Numbered from the stretch's first letter, positions 1-11,736 are shown. The stretch is 64,000 nucleotides of DNA from Isochrysis galbana (GCA_018136815.1 CM030938.1:2397028-2461027), one strand, 5' to 3'. Numbers and translations are program-made. Notes: a model not told the origin generated them from the sequence alone.

Positions 1-470
1 CCAACTTCAACTTCTTTGAAGGTGAAACCTGAGGTCCAGTTTTTTGTCACGTCCACCCTCCACCCTCACTTCCCTCATTTTGTATTAAATAAACAATAGC
101 CGATAGCCGCACGAATACGAACGCCAACTCACCAACCTGGTGGGGTGGGGGCATGAAATGAAACGTTGGGCCGCCTTTAGCGGTCAGCGGGCACCTTCAC
201 AGAAGTTGCACCTTCTCAATGCACCAATGCACAAAGGGAGGAATCCCTGAAATGAGGGGTGGCGAGTTGCCGTTCGACCCCCAAATTGTGGGTGCTGCTA
301 TATCTTTTATTTATACCAAACCGGGGGATGGGGGTGAAAAAATAACGGGACCTCAGGTTGTACCTTCTTGTCTGTGAAAGTCGCCCTCGCTGACGCTGAA
401 TCGGGATTGCCTCTAACAAGCTTTATGGCCAAAAGCGCAGGACGACATACGCCACACAGCTACGCCACAC
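1..470. repeat. Intergenic stretch with MITE-like termini
   Basis: No gene is visible. Two short blocks, near 20-50 (cctgaggtccagttttttg) and 300-365 (ataacgggacctcaggttg), are inverted relatives of each other. They also resemble the ends at 14380-14455, 36146-36230 and 43692-43780. They probably bound a small non-autonomous element. Confidence 0.4.
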
Positions 471-475
471 AGCTT

Positions 476-3400
476 TCAAGACTGTTGACGGTGCGCCATC
501 CAGCATTTCACGGCGTTCATCACTGGCTGTGCCTTAAGCATCACTTCTTCCCACTCACATATTGGATTTGACTGTGTCACAATCGCACCTCCAGCGCCGA
601 GGGTGACGCCATCTCCCGACAGAACTGCCGTGCGGATGACTACGTTCAGGTCGGAGGCGCCATCGACTGAGAAAAATCCCAGAGCTCCCGAGTAAACGCC
701 TCGCGGCGTACGGCGCTCTAAATCATGGATGATCGAAAGAGTGCGGGTCTTTGGCGCACCAGTCATAGATCCGGGCGGGAAAGCGGCAGCGGCGGCGTCG
801 AGTGCATCTATACCTGGGGCGAGCTCGCCACGTACAGTAGTTACGAGCTGATGTACGGTTGCGTACGTTTCTATGGCCATGAGGGACGGTACTCTAACAG
901 ACCCGACCCGGCACACGCGTCCCAGGTCATTGCGAACCAGATCGGTAATCATCAAATTCTCGGCCCGGTCCTTGGCGTTGGTGCGTAAGGCTTCTGCCAC
1001 TGCGGCGTCCTCTTCTAATGTCACACCACGCGAGGTGGTGCCTTTGATGGGTTTGGACTCAATGATACCATCAGCTTGGACACGAAGGTATCGCTCTGGT
1101 GACGAGCAGCAAATGCTAAAGGCTTCGTGGGCTTTTGGCTCTCTGCCAAGGTCTTCACCTTGGGAAACCTCAGCATGCGTGACAACGCCACTGCTATGAA
1201 TGAAGCCGCGAGGCATCTGATTATCCCCAGTGTCTACCGACAGCTCCAAGTCCACAGCAGAAGCCTGAAGGGCGCCTATGTCAACGTGCAGGAAAGCCGA
1301 ATATGGCGCTGGATTGACCATCCGCAAAACGAGATAAAAGTCGAGATCTATCAGCGCGCGAGACTCGGAACGTACATCCGGGGACCGTAACCCTCGTTCA
1401 CTCTTGTGTAGCACCGGAGAATTGGCTGGCAACCCGGAGGTCGCAGGTAGTGTCTGACGAATGACCCCGGCAGTCAGCTCTCCGTATCTTGCGCCAATGC
1501 AGGCTCGGAATTGCGTGGTGAGACACACTTCGTACGTTTCACCCTCGTGGAGGAGCTGAAATATGCGATCAATATTCGCAAGATAGTCGTCACGAGCACG
1601 GTCGCTCACGAACGTGGGCAGGGAGGTGCCCGGGCAGATTGTTTGGGCATCGGTGCGTGTTGTGGCCTTCGTGGTGGTCCTAGGTGGACTTAAAGAAGCT
1701 TCGCCACCGTCGTTCTCAAGCGTGTTTGCTGATGCGTCCGTGTACGTCACATGCGGTGTGCCATAGGAGGAACCACTTTCGGTTCTAAGGCCTCTGGCCG
1801 CAGCGCAAACAAATCGTTTGCGGTTGCTGGAATTGTTCACGTAATCTTCCTGCTCGTTAGCGGCAGCGATCTGCACCAAGCCCAACGATACGTGGCGCAT
1901 CCACTCACTCGCACTCGCTATGTCCAGATCTGAGCAACTCGATCGTCTTGATCGTCTTGACCCTTCAGATGAAGTTGGCGGGCACGGGATGCCGTCCATC
2001 TCGGCCCCGACTTGATCCAGCCTTTGCGGAACGCCATAAGACGATTTGTCGTTCGAGATGTTAGTCTCGACCCCAGATTCAACACCAACCTCCTCGCTCA
2101 GACAGAATGCCAACACACGACGCAGTACGTGATCAAAGACAAGGAACCGGTCTGCAAAAATGTACAAAGCTTCAGGCGTTGGTGCTTCAGAAGCGCACTC
2201 GCTCACATCTTTGGCGGACTTTGCCTCGGGGCCGATTCGCCGCCATGCCTCATATCCGAAGAAACCTACCCAGCCGCCGCGGAATGGTGGCAGCTCCGCC
2301 AACTCTTTCATACCTGCAGGCCGCCCATCCAATGAAGCGGCTTTCATCTCAGCGGCTAATTCGTTGCTCGATGAAGGCCATGCCACCAGTGCAGCATCCT
2401 TCCAAGACAACATTATTGACCGCATATGCGCGATCATATCCCCCTTGAGATCTTTGCACTTGCCACGGTGGTCAATGAGCGAAAGCTGGCCGTGCGCGCC
2501 GCATTTCAGTATCTGTGAGTAGGGCCCGCCCACACAGCCCATGTAAGAAAAGCGCGCCCGAGGAATCTCTGTAGGGCCATAGCCCGACCGGCCCGACTCG
2601 GGTAGCCGATCGGGAGCATGATCGTCGCAACAGCTCGAGTCCAGCCAGAAGGAAATGGGAGACGAGCCAAATAGGCGACGAAACACTTTTTCTGAACTCA
2701 CAAAACCACCGTTTAGCGGGTCGCTGATGAGTATGCGCCGTCGTTGCTTCCTAGCGGGGGCGTGCACATTTACGGTGTTCTGTGGCGGAGTCGACGGCGC
2801 CATTGGGATGGCGTGAAGGAAGTTGCCTTTGGAATGGGAAGCAGCGGACCACGCATACGCCAACCGGACAAAATTCGTGAGAAGTGTCTCCCCAGCCTCG
2901 GTGCAAATACTCTCTGGATGGAACTGTACCCCATGTAGTGGTAAGCTCCTGTGCCGCAACGCCATGGGTTCACCACATGAAGAAACGGCAGTGAGCAATA
3001 GCGTGTCAGGAATGGAGTCGCGTTCTACGATGAGTGAATGATAGCGCACGGCGTCGAATGTCCTCGGAATTCCCTCAAAAAGAGAGTCGCCATAATGTGT
3101 CACTGCAGAGAGGCGGCCGTGCATTGGCTCTTGAGCTCGGCACACCCTTCCCCCAAACGACAGCGCCAAGCCTTGGTGACCGAGGCACACACCAAGAAGT
3201 GGGAAGCCCGCGCTGTACGCCTGCGCGCATAGCCCAAAGTCAGAGGTGTTGGCTGGGTTCCCAGGCCCCGGTGAGACCACGATGGCATGAAAAGGTGGCA
3301 ATGCTGAGCACAATTCCGCCCAACTGCAATACTCATTGTTCTTGATGATCAGGATCTGCGAATGAGTTGCCAAGAGCAAGCGGAGAGTGGTTGAGCATCA

Positions 3401-3583
3401 GTCAGCACAGAGTTTGGAGGATGGGGCGAGAGAAGAGACACCAGGGCACGGCATCATGACTCGAGTCACCTCACAGCCGGCCTTGGCGAGCGCGTGGTAT
3501 AGGTTGTATGAGTATGAGTCGAAGTTGTCGATCAGCAGGATGCGCAGCCGAGCGCTGGCTGCCCGAGGCGATGGAGCTGCCAT
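476..3583 (-). CDS. Bifunctional aminodeoxychorismate synthase (PabA-PabB fusion)
   Basis: Converts chorismate plus glutamine to 4-amino-4-deoxychorismate, the first committed step to p-aminobenzoate and folate. Two exons are inferred. Exon 1 (3583-3470) encodes the glutaminase start with LLIDNFDSYSYNLY. The intron (3469-3356, gt...cag, phase 0) is followed by exon 2 (3355-476); the protein is about 997 residues. The class I amidotransferase half has the nucleophile in GVCLGHQ (about C95) and the His/Glu pair in FHPES (about H184, E186). The synthase half ends with PIKGT (about K809), whose lysine is typical of aminodeoxychorismate synthase; anthranilate synthase has PIAGT. It also has DLVRNDLGR and MTGAPK. 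The linker and synthase half carry long low-complexity insertions (Ser/Arg/Thr-rich), making it longer than plant or fungal fusions. ATG 3583 is preceded by an open Pro/Leu/Arg-rich stretch to 3745 without ATG; if that were used it could be a targeting peptide. Family assignment is firm; exact start and plastid location are inference. Confidence 0.93.
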
Positions 3584-3842
3584 TGGGTTGGCGCTCGGCG
3601 CCAGCGCGTCGCCGCACGCACGTACGACTTCCCTACTCCCAGCAGAGGAGAGAGCAGCAGGGAGGGAAGGGGGAGGGAAGGCGAGGAGGAGGGGAAGGGG
3701 AAGGGGAGGAGGGAGGGAGCGCCGCCTCGGCTGGGACCCCGACACGAGACGCGAGACGAGTACTTTACAATCAACACACTTAGGACTCTCTCTCTAAAGT
3801 ACCCTACCTAGAGTATGGGAGGGAGCGCCACCTCTCTCTTTT
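3584..3842. other. Purine-rich upstream tract
   Basis: This lies just upstream of the aminodeoxychorismate synthase start. 3640-3725 is an almost pure G/A tract on the + strand (repeated GGGAAGGGGGA-like words). I see no gene. It may be 5' UTR or promoter sequence. Confidence 0.4.
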
Positions 3843-4189
3843 CGTCAGAGTTTTATTGTTGTGTTAGTATAACCTTAGTGCTGCGGGACCGAAGCCCTTC
3901 GACGGCAACGGAGCCCCTCCCCCGCGATGGGGGTGTGCGCGGTTGGCGCATGGCTCGTCCGGTGTATGTGGCTAGGAATGTTAGCTCACAAGATGTCACA
4001 CGGTGCTCTAAGTTCTATCTAACGTGGTACGTGGTACCCCGCCCGCCGAGAGGTCACCGCAATCTCCATCTCCATCACGCTTGCGCGCGCACCTCGCCTC
4101 CGCTTCCGCGCCATGACGCGTCCGCTCCGCGGCTGCAAGGAGCAAGGCGGGGTGTCGTCCGGCCGCGCCGCGCGCCGTCGCCGCGTCGC
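3843..4189 (+). mobile_element. Copia-type LTR retrotransposon 5' end (fossil)
   Basis: A 182-bp LTR (3843-4024, CGTCAGAG...TCTAACG) is followed by a primer-binding-like sequence starting TGGTAC and a leader. The same LTR plus leader recurs at 18560-18816, 28687-29125 and 57585-58007, and the LTR alone at 38310-38491. The element is broken: only the 5' end remains here, and it is interrupted by the TIR element that follows. Confidence 0.7.
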
Positions 4190-5115
4190 CCTAGATGGGA
4201 AATACGTATTCACCGTATTTGGACGAAGGCCAAATACAGACCGTATTTACCGTATTTGAAACTGCCTCAATATGACCCTCCGTATTTGGACGGTGGCGCA
4301 GGCGCGCGCGTCGAAAGTCCCCACGCCATGATCCTGTTTTGGTCTCATAGGCGAGGGGGCCTAATGGGAATGGGAGGGTGAGGAGCAGATTATTAGAGAG
4401 GAGCTGTGGGGAAGGAGAGATGACTGGATAGGGCGCTATACCCATGCGCTAGGCATGGGCAGCGCCGCCACCTCAGGGCATGTCCTCCCTCTGTTTGGTC
4501 ATATGTTGAGATGTTGAGATGTTTTGTGCCTACAACCTACAACAGAGGACGACGAGGGGGTTTGTGCTGCTTGGGTTAAATGAATGCAGTAGGAAGAGGG
4601 AGTGAGCGAGCAGAGTGAGAGGGGGAGTCAAGCGTTGAATGAAGGCCCATGGATGGCCCATGGCAGGGCACCGAGTTGTAGGTTCCTGTGGTGCACAAGA
4701 GTGGGGTGGGAAGGAGAATTGTGTCAGCAATGGGCAATGGGCATTGCTGCATTGTTTGTTTGCGCAATGCAGTACCGCTGCAGCCATGCGCCATGCGCGC
4801 AACGAGCGCGGATCGCGCGAGGCACGGTCAGGGTTGGGGTTCAGGATGGGGTACACGCTCCATCTACATTCTCACATGCTCTCATCATGATGAGATGATG
4901 GGTGAAGGGGGGGCGGGGGGGGAGAGGGCGCTGGCGCTGGCGCTAGGGCAATATATGGCATATGCTGGCGATTGGCGACGGGGGAGGCTTGGGGAATGGG
5001 AGCCCCCCCCCCCGGTACTGTATTTGGTACCGTATTTGGCTGTATTTGGACGAAGGCCAAATACAGGCTGTATTTACCGTATTTGGAAGCCCCCTCACTG
5101 TATTTCCCATCTAGG
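4190..5115. mobile_element. Non-autonomous TIR element with 8-bp target duplication
   Basis: The ends are inverted repeats: cctagatgggaaatac at 4190 and its complement ending at 5115. Inside each end are further inverted blocks built from gtatttggacgaaggccaaatac. The element is flanked by an exact 8-bp direct repeat, CGCGTCGC, at 4182-4189 and 5116-5123. It is 926 bp long with no credible coding sequence, so it must depend on a transposase in trans. An 8-bp duplication is known for hAT, P and Merlin superfamilies; the CCTAGATGGG terminus does not settle which. It lies within a Copia 5' fragment, so it is younger than that fossil. Confidence 0.82.
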
Positions 5116-5123
5116 CGCGTCGC

Positions 5124-5756
5124 CGCACCCTCGTTTATGGTTATGCTAGATCTAGATCTAGATGATCTTCGATCTTCTCACTTTGCATCGAGAAAGACGT
5201 GCGACGTGCCTCCTTTACGTGAATAAAACATGAAAAAGTGGCATGTATTTGATGAAGGAGCAAAAACACGTGATTCGCCTTGGTTTCTTAGGGCGTGCGG
5301 GCGTGCGGGCGCGCGCCTATGACGAATTGTGATGGCCCATAGGGCCTGAGGGCAATGAGGAAGGAGGCAGACCGGCGGCAGGCGCGGCGGAGGAGACGAC
5401 TTCGGAGACGCTGACGGGCTGAGGCCCGTCAGCAGAGGAAGGCGGGCAGGCGGGCTTGAGCGAGGGCGAGGACGGCGGCGAGAGCGACATCGAGCGAGAG
5501 GCGAGAGGCGAGGGTGAGTGAGAGGAGGGCTGTGTTGGCAGGGGCTGGCGAGGCGAGGAGAGTTTGTAGGGTACGAGTGTTACGAGAGCGAGAGCGACGA
5601 GAGCGAGAACGACGGATGACGACTGACGACAAGACGTCGGATCCAACGATGCTGCGACACCGACTCACGAACACACTAGAATCATTCACCCAAACCAAGC
5701 AAAACATGAAATAGCCGAGACCCCACATCGCCGGTAACTCAAACACGTCGCGAGAG

Positions 5757-5791
<35 letters not shown>

Positions 5792-6899
5792 CCGCAGCGA
5801 CGGTCGGAGCGTGTCTTCGCTTTGGATTTTCCCACCAAGGCGGAGAGTCGAAGAGGAACGTTATGTCGCGCAACCACGGCGATCACATTGGATACAGATC
5901 GCAGCGAGGTCACGCTCTCTAGCCGCGCCACGAGCCATGAGCTACCGATCCGCGAGCCCGCAACGATAGGTGGTAATTAATTAGAGGTACTTTTCTGCTT
6001 TTATACTAGCGATTCTTCGCAGCATTTTCGTGAAAGTTACTCATTTCACGGTTTCCCTACCCAAATTTCTCGAATTTTTTTCGCGCTGAGACGTCCACCA
6101 AACAAATTTCAAATTTCGCAAATAGTTTCGGGAAACTCTTACCAGGCCCTTCGAGCCCTGTAGCCGATCTGCTGACCGGCCGCGCCTGCCGAGAGAGACG
6201 CCAACTCTGACTTTTCAGCCAGGGAAGCTTGCTGCGAGGCGGGTGTGGGCTGGGGCGGGGTCAGGTGCTGGGTATGGCACACCCAGGCCAAGGCCGGGCG
6301 GGGGGCTCGCGCTGCGCGCGCGCTGCTCGCACCTGGCTTCTGGCGCTCGTCTGCGCGCTGCGAAGGGGGGGAGTGCGAGAACGACCTGGAGGCGAGCGCG
6401 GCGAGCGTGAAGGGGCACATCGCGGCAGGCAGCGTGGGGGGGACTTACCTTTGGTGTTGGCCGCGCGAGCACACCCCTGTGGCAAGCTGGGCTGCCAGAG
6501 CAAGGAGTGGGGGAAGGGGGGGGGAGGGGAGCGGCGCGCGGCGGGCCTCCGCGGCCGCTGCAGCGGCTAAGTCCCCGGCACCCGGGGAGATAGCCGCTGG
6601 AGCGAGCCCTTATTGTCACCTTTTGGTACCAGAATCTCACACTGTGTTCGTTAACATCCTCAACGAAAGCAGAAAGCACCTTGTTAAGCCAGCATGTACC
6701 CTCCCCACACCCCGGCCTTCCATCTAGTGCCTCCTCTTCTCTAGGCGCCGCCCTCGCTTCCCCAAGGCTCTCTCACATTTCAGTTTTGGAACGGAGGTAG
6801 TAATATAAAGAAGCGGGTCACCCAGAGGCACCGGAGGAAGGAGAGAACATACCGCTAGGGGCTGGTGCACCCCGCCCAACCCAGTCCCAGTCCCCCCCC
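5124..6899. other. Intergenic region with a dispersed repeat and microsatellite
   Basis: No gene recognised. 5320-5510 on the minus strand is homologous to 27139-27290 on the plus strand (shared peptide ADGPQPVSVSEVV), so it is a dispersed fragment of unknown type. A pure GA run lies at about 5757-5790. 6000-6130 is AT-richer with several TTTCG words. 6180-6590 is very GC-rich with no coding signal I trust. Confidence 0.4.
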
Positions 6900-6904
6900 G
6901 CAAT

Positions 6905-7045
6905 CTGAGCCCCTAAATAGAGCACAATGGGAGTTGCCGCAAGGCGGGTAGTGAGGGAGAGGAAGGGGAATGGGCGTGGCTACAGGAGCGAACCCCAGTG
7001 CCACGTGCGAGGCGAGAATATCAAAAGATTTTCTTCTGGCCAGCC
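6905..7045 (+). repeat. Dispersed repeat family A copy (SINE-like)
   Basis: The unit runs from cccctaagtagagcac to a gaatattaaaag end followed by T-rich sequence. Other copies lie at 27000-27138 (+), 39932-40075 (+), 42655-42790 (-), 59708-59850 (+), and pieces at 30130-30245 and 59950-60020 (-). The constant length (about 130 bp) and T-rich 3' end suggest a Pol III-type short element, but no clear A or B box was identified. Confidence 0.55.
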
Positions 7046-7658
7046 ACGCCTGACTACAGCGGAGACCTGCACGGCACATGAAGAACACAAACAGTACACC
7101 CCAGCACGTAGCCCCCCAACTGTAAGCCCGCACACCCCAAAACAAAATTCCACAAACTGTCCCTTCCCTGGGGGAAAACTTTAAGGTACATCAAGGGAAA
7201 ACAACGCGCGCGGGAATGATTAATACCTGTAGAAAGTCCTTCACATGCGGTCAACACGCTCTCGCTCTCCCTTTTGTCAGCACGAAAACTTGCGGCATTT
7301 GGGAATCTTCAGCGGCGAGTCAGTCGGCAAGTAGGTCGGCAAACATCACCGCAGCACTAGCATACCGACGACGCAGAGGATGTGCATGTGACCGAGGAAG
7401 CACACAACCCAGCAAATCGTCGAGACACATGGCCGAGCGAGGCGACGCACACGAGGCCTCAGGTCGCGCCGACGAAGGCAAGCCCGACAAGATGTCGACG
7501 AAGCGAAAGAGCAAGTGACAGTGAGCAGCCACTCGAGAACTCACTGATGCCGCATGAAGGTCGCGGGTTCGTACCAACACCATGTGGGGCGCAGGGGCAC
7601 GGAACTCATTAGATCCTCTTGTGATCGAAACGGATGGCGGAGTATGGTTCATGCGGTA
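7046..7658. other. Intergenic, downstream of threonine aldolase
   Basis: No gene recognised. Short ORFs on both strands lack family features. A tRNA-like word (ggttcgtacc, about 7568) has no matching acceptor stem. Confidence 0.3.
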
Positions 7659-8735
7659 CTAGCACAAGCCAGGTTTCACCAGCCGCGCCAGACTCTGCAC
7701 GAGCCGCTTGCAAATGGCTCGAGGTGTTTGAAGATGTGTGACCAATCGCATTGTCGTAGACTTATCTCCAAACGGTTGACGCCGATGCGGCCCAACATAT
7801 GTCCCGCTAATCAACAGCCCTTCTCGCCGCAGTTCTTCGCATATTACGTCCATTGCGATCCCACGCGGAGGGTTGCACCAGACCATGTTCGTCTCGGGGG
7901 GTTGCACATCAAAATCCAAACCTCTCAGGGCATCTGCGAGGAATCCAGCATTTTCATGATCTTCCACTAGCCGCCCCCTATGCTCGCGGAGTGCATGAAG
8001 ACCGGCAGCAGCAAGAACTCCTGCCTGACGCCATCCGCCTCCATAAAGCTTGCGGTAGTGGCGTGCCTTGTCGATTGCTGTCCTCGACCCAGTCAATACT
8101 GATCCTACGGGTGCGCCTAGGCCCTTGGAAAGGCAAACAGATACGGTGTCAAAGTGGGCAGCATATTCTGCTGGAGATGTCCCAGTGGCAGCACAAGCAT
8201 TCCATATCCGTGCACCATCGAGATGTGTTGCAAGACCCAACACGCGGGCCTCGTCGCATGCGGCGGCCAGCTGCTGAAGGGGCATGATCTCCCCGTTCAA
8301 GGTTTGCTCCAGCGACAAAAGCCGCGTGACCGATTGATGGTAGAGCGAATGGTCAGAACGAGTGTTTGCACGGACCGCATCCTCGCAGAGGAATCTGTTC
8401 CCGGGTTCTGGCACCGCCGGAGCAACTGATGCACCACACAGCGCATGTATCCCCCCCACTTCCCATACGTGGATGTGCGACCGGTGGTCGCACAGCACCT
8501 CTTGCAGCGGGCCCACGTGAGTGCGCAGTGCAAGCTGATTGGAGAGTGTGCCGGTCGTGACGAAGACTGCCGCTTCTTTCCCGAGGAGGGACGCCACCTC
8601 CTCCTCGAGCTCCACGACGGTCGGGTCGTCCTGGAAGACGTCGTCGCCGAGCGCGGCGCTCACCATAGCCTCATACATCGCTGCAGTCGGCCGCGTCACC
8701 GTGTCCGAGCGGAAGTCGCCCGAGACGGACGCCAT
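7659..8735 (-). CDS. L-threonine aldolase (PLP-dependent)
   Basis: Cleaves L-threonine and L-allo-threonine to glycine and acetaldehyde with pyridoxal phosphate. Single exon, 358 residues, the usual length for the low-specificity (GLY1/LtaE) family. It begins with the family signature FRSDTVTRPT (8-17), has the GTLSNQLAL segment (62-70), the cofactor-binding aspartate in HLDGARIWN (D173) and the Schiff-base lysine in SKGLGAPVGS (K204). The C-terminal small domain is complete. ATG 8735 is the first methionine before the conserved start and gives a full-length enzyme. There is no obvious targeting peptide, so a cytosolic location is inferred. A Copia LTR begins only about 95 bp upstream, so the native promoter has been displaced or altered. 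Substrate stereospecificity cannot be read from the sequence. Confidence 0.95.
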   Translation of the reverse strand: MASVSGDFRSDTVTRPTAAMYEAMVSAALGDDVFQDDPTVVELEEEVASLLGKEAAVFVTTGTLSNQLALRTHVGPLQEVLCDHRSHIHVWEVGGIHALCGASVAPAVPEPGNRFLCEDAVRANTRSDHSLYHQSVTRLLSLEQTLNGEIMPLQQLAAACDEARVLGLATHLDGARIWNACAATGTSPAEYAAHFDTVSVCLSKGLGAPVGSVLTGSRTAIDKARHYRKLYGGGWRQAGVLAAAGLHALREHRGRLVEDHENAGFLADALRGLDFDVQPPETNMVWCNPPRGIAMDVICEELRREGLLISGTYVGPHRRQPFGDKSTTMRLVTHLQTPRAICKRLVQSLARLVKPGLC

Positions 8736-8828
8736 CCGCTCACGCCGCCGCCGCCGCCGAGGGGTCGCGCAGTCACGAGTGCGGGCGCGTTCCGTCGGAA
8801 GTGGGAATGAATCGATTGAGAGCCCATC

Positions 8829-11736
8829 TGTTTAGCCCAACTCCTTTTGGGCCCAGTGGCTGTGAGTAGAACAATGTAGATCAGAGTAACCATTGAGTGC
8901 TAGCTAGCGCGACAAGCCAATGACGTTTCAACGACGACGACGTCACCCCTCAGAAAACAAAAGCCTCTACAAAACAACTCAGGTTAACCAGGTTAAACAC
9001 TCCCCCACAGCGGCATCGCTGAACACTGAACAAGCTACTTACATTTGCTCGTTAAGAATGGAAGAGCGGTGACGGAGGAAGGTCGTTTTATCGAGACACT
9101 TAGTGAAGATATCAGCAGTCATCTTTGAGGTAGATATCCAATGTGGGACAGAGATGTGGTGGAGAAATTGCTCTCGAGCATACAATATCCAGCGAACATA
9201 ATGACGAGTGCGAGCTGTTACTCCAGGATTCTTGATTGAGTCACGAGTCGCTGAATTGTCAATGTAGATCCGAATTGGGAGTTGCTGGGGCTTGTCGAGG
9301 AATTCAAACAAATGAAGAGTGAATTGAAGGTTCCGAGCTGCCAATGCGTACACAGCGGTTTCAGCTTCAGCAGAGGATTGAGCGACTAATTTAAGTTTCT
9401 TGGCTTGGTATGAAATTGATGCTCCCCCATACTTGAACTGACATAAAAACGAGACGTGGAATGAGATGTCCGGTCGAGTGATGGTCACCCACAGCAATGA
9501 ACCCATAAGCTGAAGGTAAGACTTAGATCGCATACGAGACCTTTCAACGTCCGAGTTAGCTCCACGCAGTTTGTGAAATTCTTCAATTCGAGACTGACAT
9601 ATGGGCGTATTGAATGGTTTGGTCGTGCGCTCGCTGAGAAAGTTAGTGGCTATTTCTTCAATGTATTTGGTTTGGCACAAAGTCATTTTCCGAGCTGGGC
9701 GGTGGCGAGTGATTTCAAAACCAAGGAATCTTGAAGGTTCACCAATGATGCTTACGTTAAACCTTTTGGAGTATTGAGAGATGAATTTGTCGACTAATTC
9801 TCGGCGCCCTTTTGGAAATCTGACCAGCATGTTGTCGACATACAAAGCTAGGTAGATAGTGGAACAATCTTCGTATCGGCGTTTGAAGAAGTTAGGTTCA
9901 ACGCTAGATTGCTGAAAACCAATTTTGGTGAGAGTAGCTGTATTTGTGATCATATATTGGTAGCCGGCTTGCTTCGTGCCCTCAAGTGGCGCAAGTAATA
10001 AGCAGGCAGCGTAGTTTGGGTCCTCAAATCCAGTTGGTTGAACAATGTAGAGTGGGTTTCCATCCATATCAGCTGACGAGAATGCCTTCACTGTGTCTAT
10101 CTCCAAAAGATCATCATCTGCTTCATTGGTGAGGGCTAGGAAGATCCTAGAGCTTTCGTGTCGCAGTGTCCCACAGAAGGTTTAGGTGAAGTCGACACCG
10201 GGCACTTGACTGTAGCCGCAGGCAACCCATCTGGCCTTGACTTTCGAGAACGATGCGTCAGGACGGACCCCGCCACCTGTTGCGCGCCTACCTCCCTCCT
10301 TCGGAATCGATATCGCCCCTTGGGTGAATTTGATTCTCCATAATGGTTGTAGGTCAGCTGCGAGTTTGATAGCATCCCTTTCGTTGTTTGTCCAGTATTT
10401 GCGTTGTGAAGGAGGTGCAGCTATCTCTTCTTGGCATTTGTGAGCTAACGACTCGGATATGTCTGGGGTGATACATGAGAGAACCTTGATGACAAGTTGA
10501 TCGTTTGTTTTTTGTTTGTTTGGGGGTCTTTTTGCATTGAGACTATGAAGGTGAGCGATGAGGTTGGTGATGGAGTATTCATTGATGCCGATCGTGAGGA
10601 GAGAGACTGAGTCCCATTCAGAATCATGTTCCATTAAGGTGAGATCATCTACATCTTGGTGACATTGTTGATAGAGGATCTTATACGCTTTGGCCCCATC
10701 ATGAGGAGCTTGAGATGTCAGCATTTCGCGTATGTTTGAAATGAGAACAAGATCCTCTTGCGCTTGATGTGGTCATTAAGTTGTTGCCTTGCTGCCGTCC
10801 GAATAGACCCATCGGCGTTGTAGAATTGGAACATTGGTCGGCCGGGAGTGCCATCAAATGGACGGCAACGGTACTTGCGGGAGTCATAGTCATCCAGGTT
10901 GGATTCTCCCATCATAAATGCGAATTCTTGTTGAGGATGTTGGCTATGGGTCGCGAGCTTTGAAAGGTTTGACGCTGTAGGTTCTGGAGAAGAAGCGGGC
11001 ACCAGGTTGCGAGTCTGGTGTTGTTGATGGGGTTGATGGGGGGACTCATCAAAACGAGGTTTGAGATAAGCACATGAACCCAACAAATTTGGCCAGAATG
11101 CACATGCCATTGGAAGTTGAAGCAAAAGATACGCAGAGCGGCGAGACTCGATCCACCATCCTTCAGGCGTGAGCGCATCGGTTAGACTGAGATACCAGTA
11201 TGCCGCAGGCATTGCATCGGCGTCACTGGCGAAGAAGTGATACCAGTACCACTGGGAATCCTGCAATTGTTCACCGTCAACCAGAGAATGTTTGTGGGTG
11301 ATGATAAGCTTCAGTTGCGGCGAAAATTCGACGCGCCAGTCGCGCGTCGGCGGGGACAGTGCTCGTTGGCCCCATTCCGAAGCGTGGGACTCAACATCCG
11401 CTCCCTTGAGCGGGTTCGGGGATTCGAACGACTCACTTGATTTGAAAAGTTGTTCGGTTTCTGTGTTTGGTCCAACCTTGTGTTGGGTGAAGAGATCCGG
11501 GGAACGCGCGCTCAGTTGCGCGTAGAGGAGAGGCGAACTGCTCTCGGCGGGGGTACCATGTTTAGCCCAACTCCTTTTGGGCCCAGTGGCTGTGAGTAGA
11601 ACAATGTAGATCAGAGTAACCATTGAGTGCTGAGTGCTAGCTAGCGCGACAAGCCAATGACGGTTCAACGACGACGACGTCACCCCTCAGAAAACAAAAG
11701 CCTCTACAAAACAACTCAGGTTAACCAGGTTAAACA
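8829..11736 (-). mobile_element. Copia (Ty1/copia) LTR retrotransposon, young but broken
   Basis: Two LTRs (8829-8999, 171 bp; 11559-11736, 178 bp) begin TG and end CA. They are almost identical, which implies recent insertion. Read on the minus strand, a primer-binding site (TGGTACCCCCGCCGAG, complementary to a tRNA ending in TACCA) follows the 5' LTR. A polypurine tract (GTGGGGGAG) precedes the 3' LTR. Internal pieces encode Gag-like and Pol segments: a reverse transcriptase portion (YVDNMLVRF) and RNase H (IKNPGVTARTRHY, MTADIFTK). The element is short for a Copia and broken in several places. The sequences just outside the two LTRs do not match as a target duplication. Confidence 0.92.

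Noticed and set aside
4602-4898. ORFs inside the 4190-5115 element
   Set aside because: Overlapping in several frames, no conserved motif; the element has no coding capacity I can support.
6215-6727. Several 110-160-codon ORFs on both strands
   Set aside because: Very GC-rich DNA with few stops; compositions are Arg/Pro/Gly-rich and no frame stands out.
7560-7600. tRNA-like T-arm word (gggttcgtacc)
   Set aside because: No matching acceptor stem, D-arm or anticodon arm upstream; likely chance.
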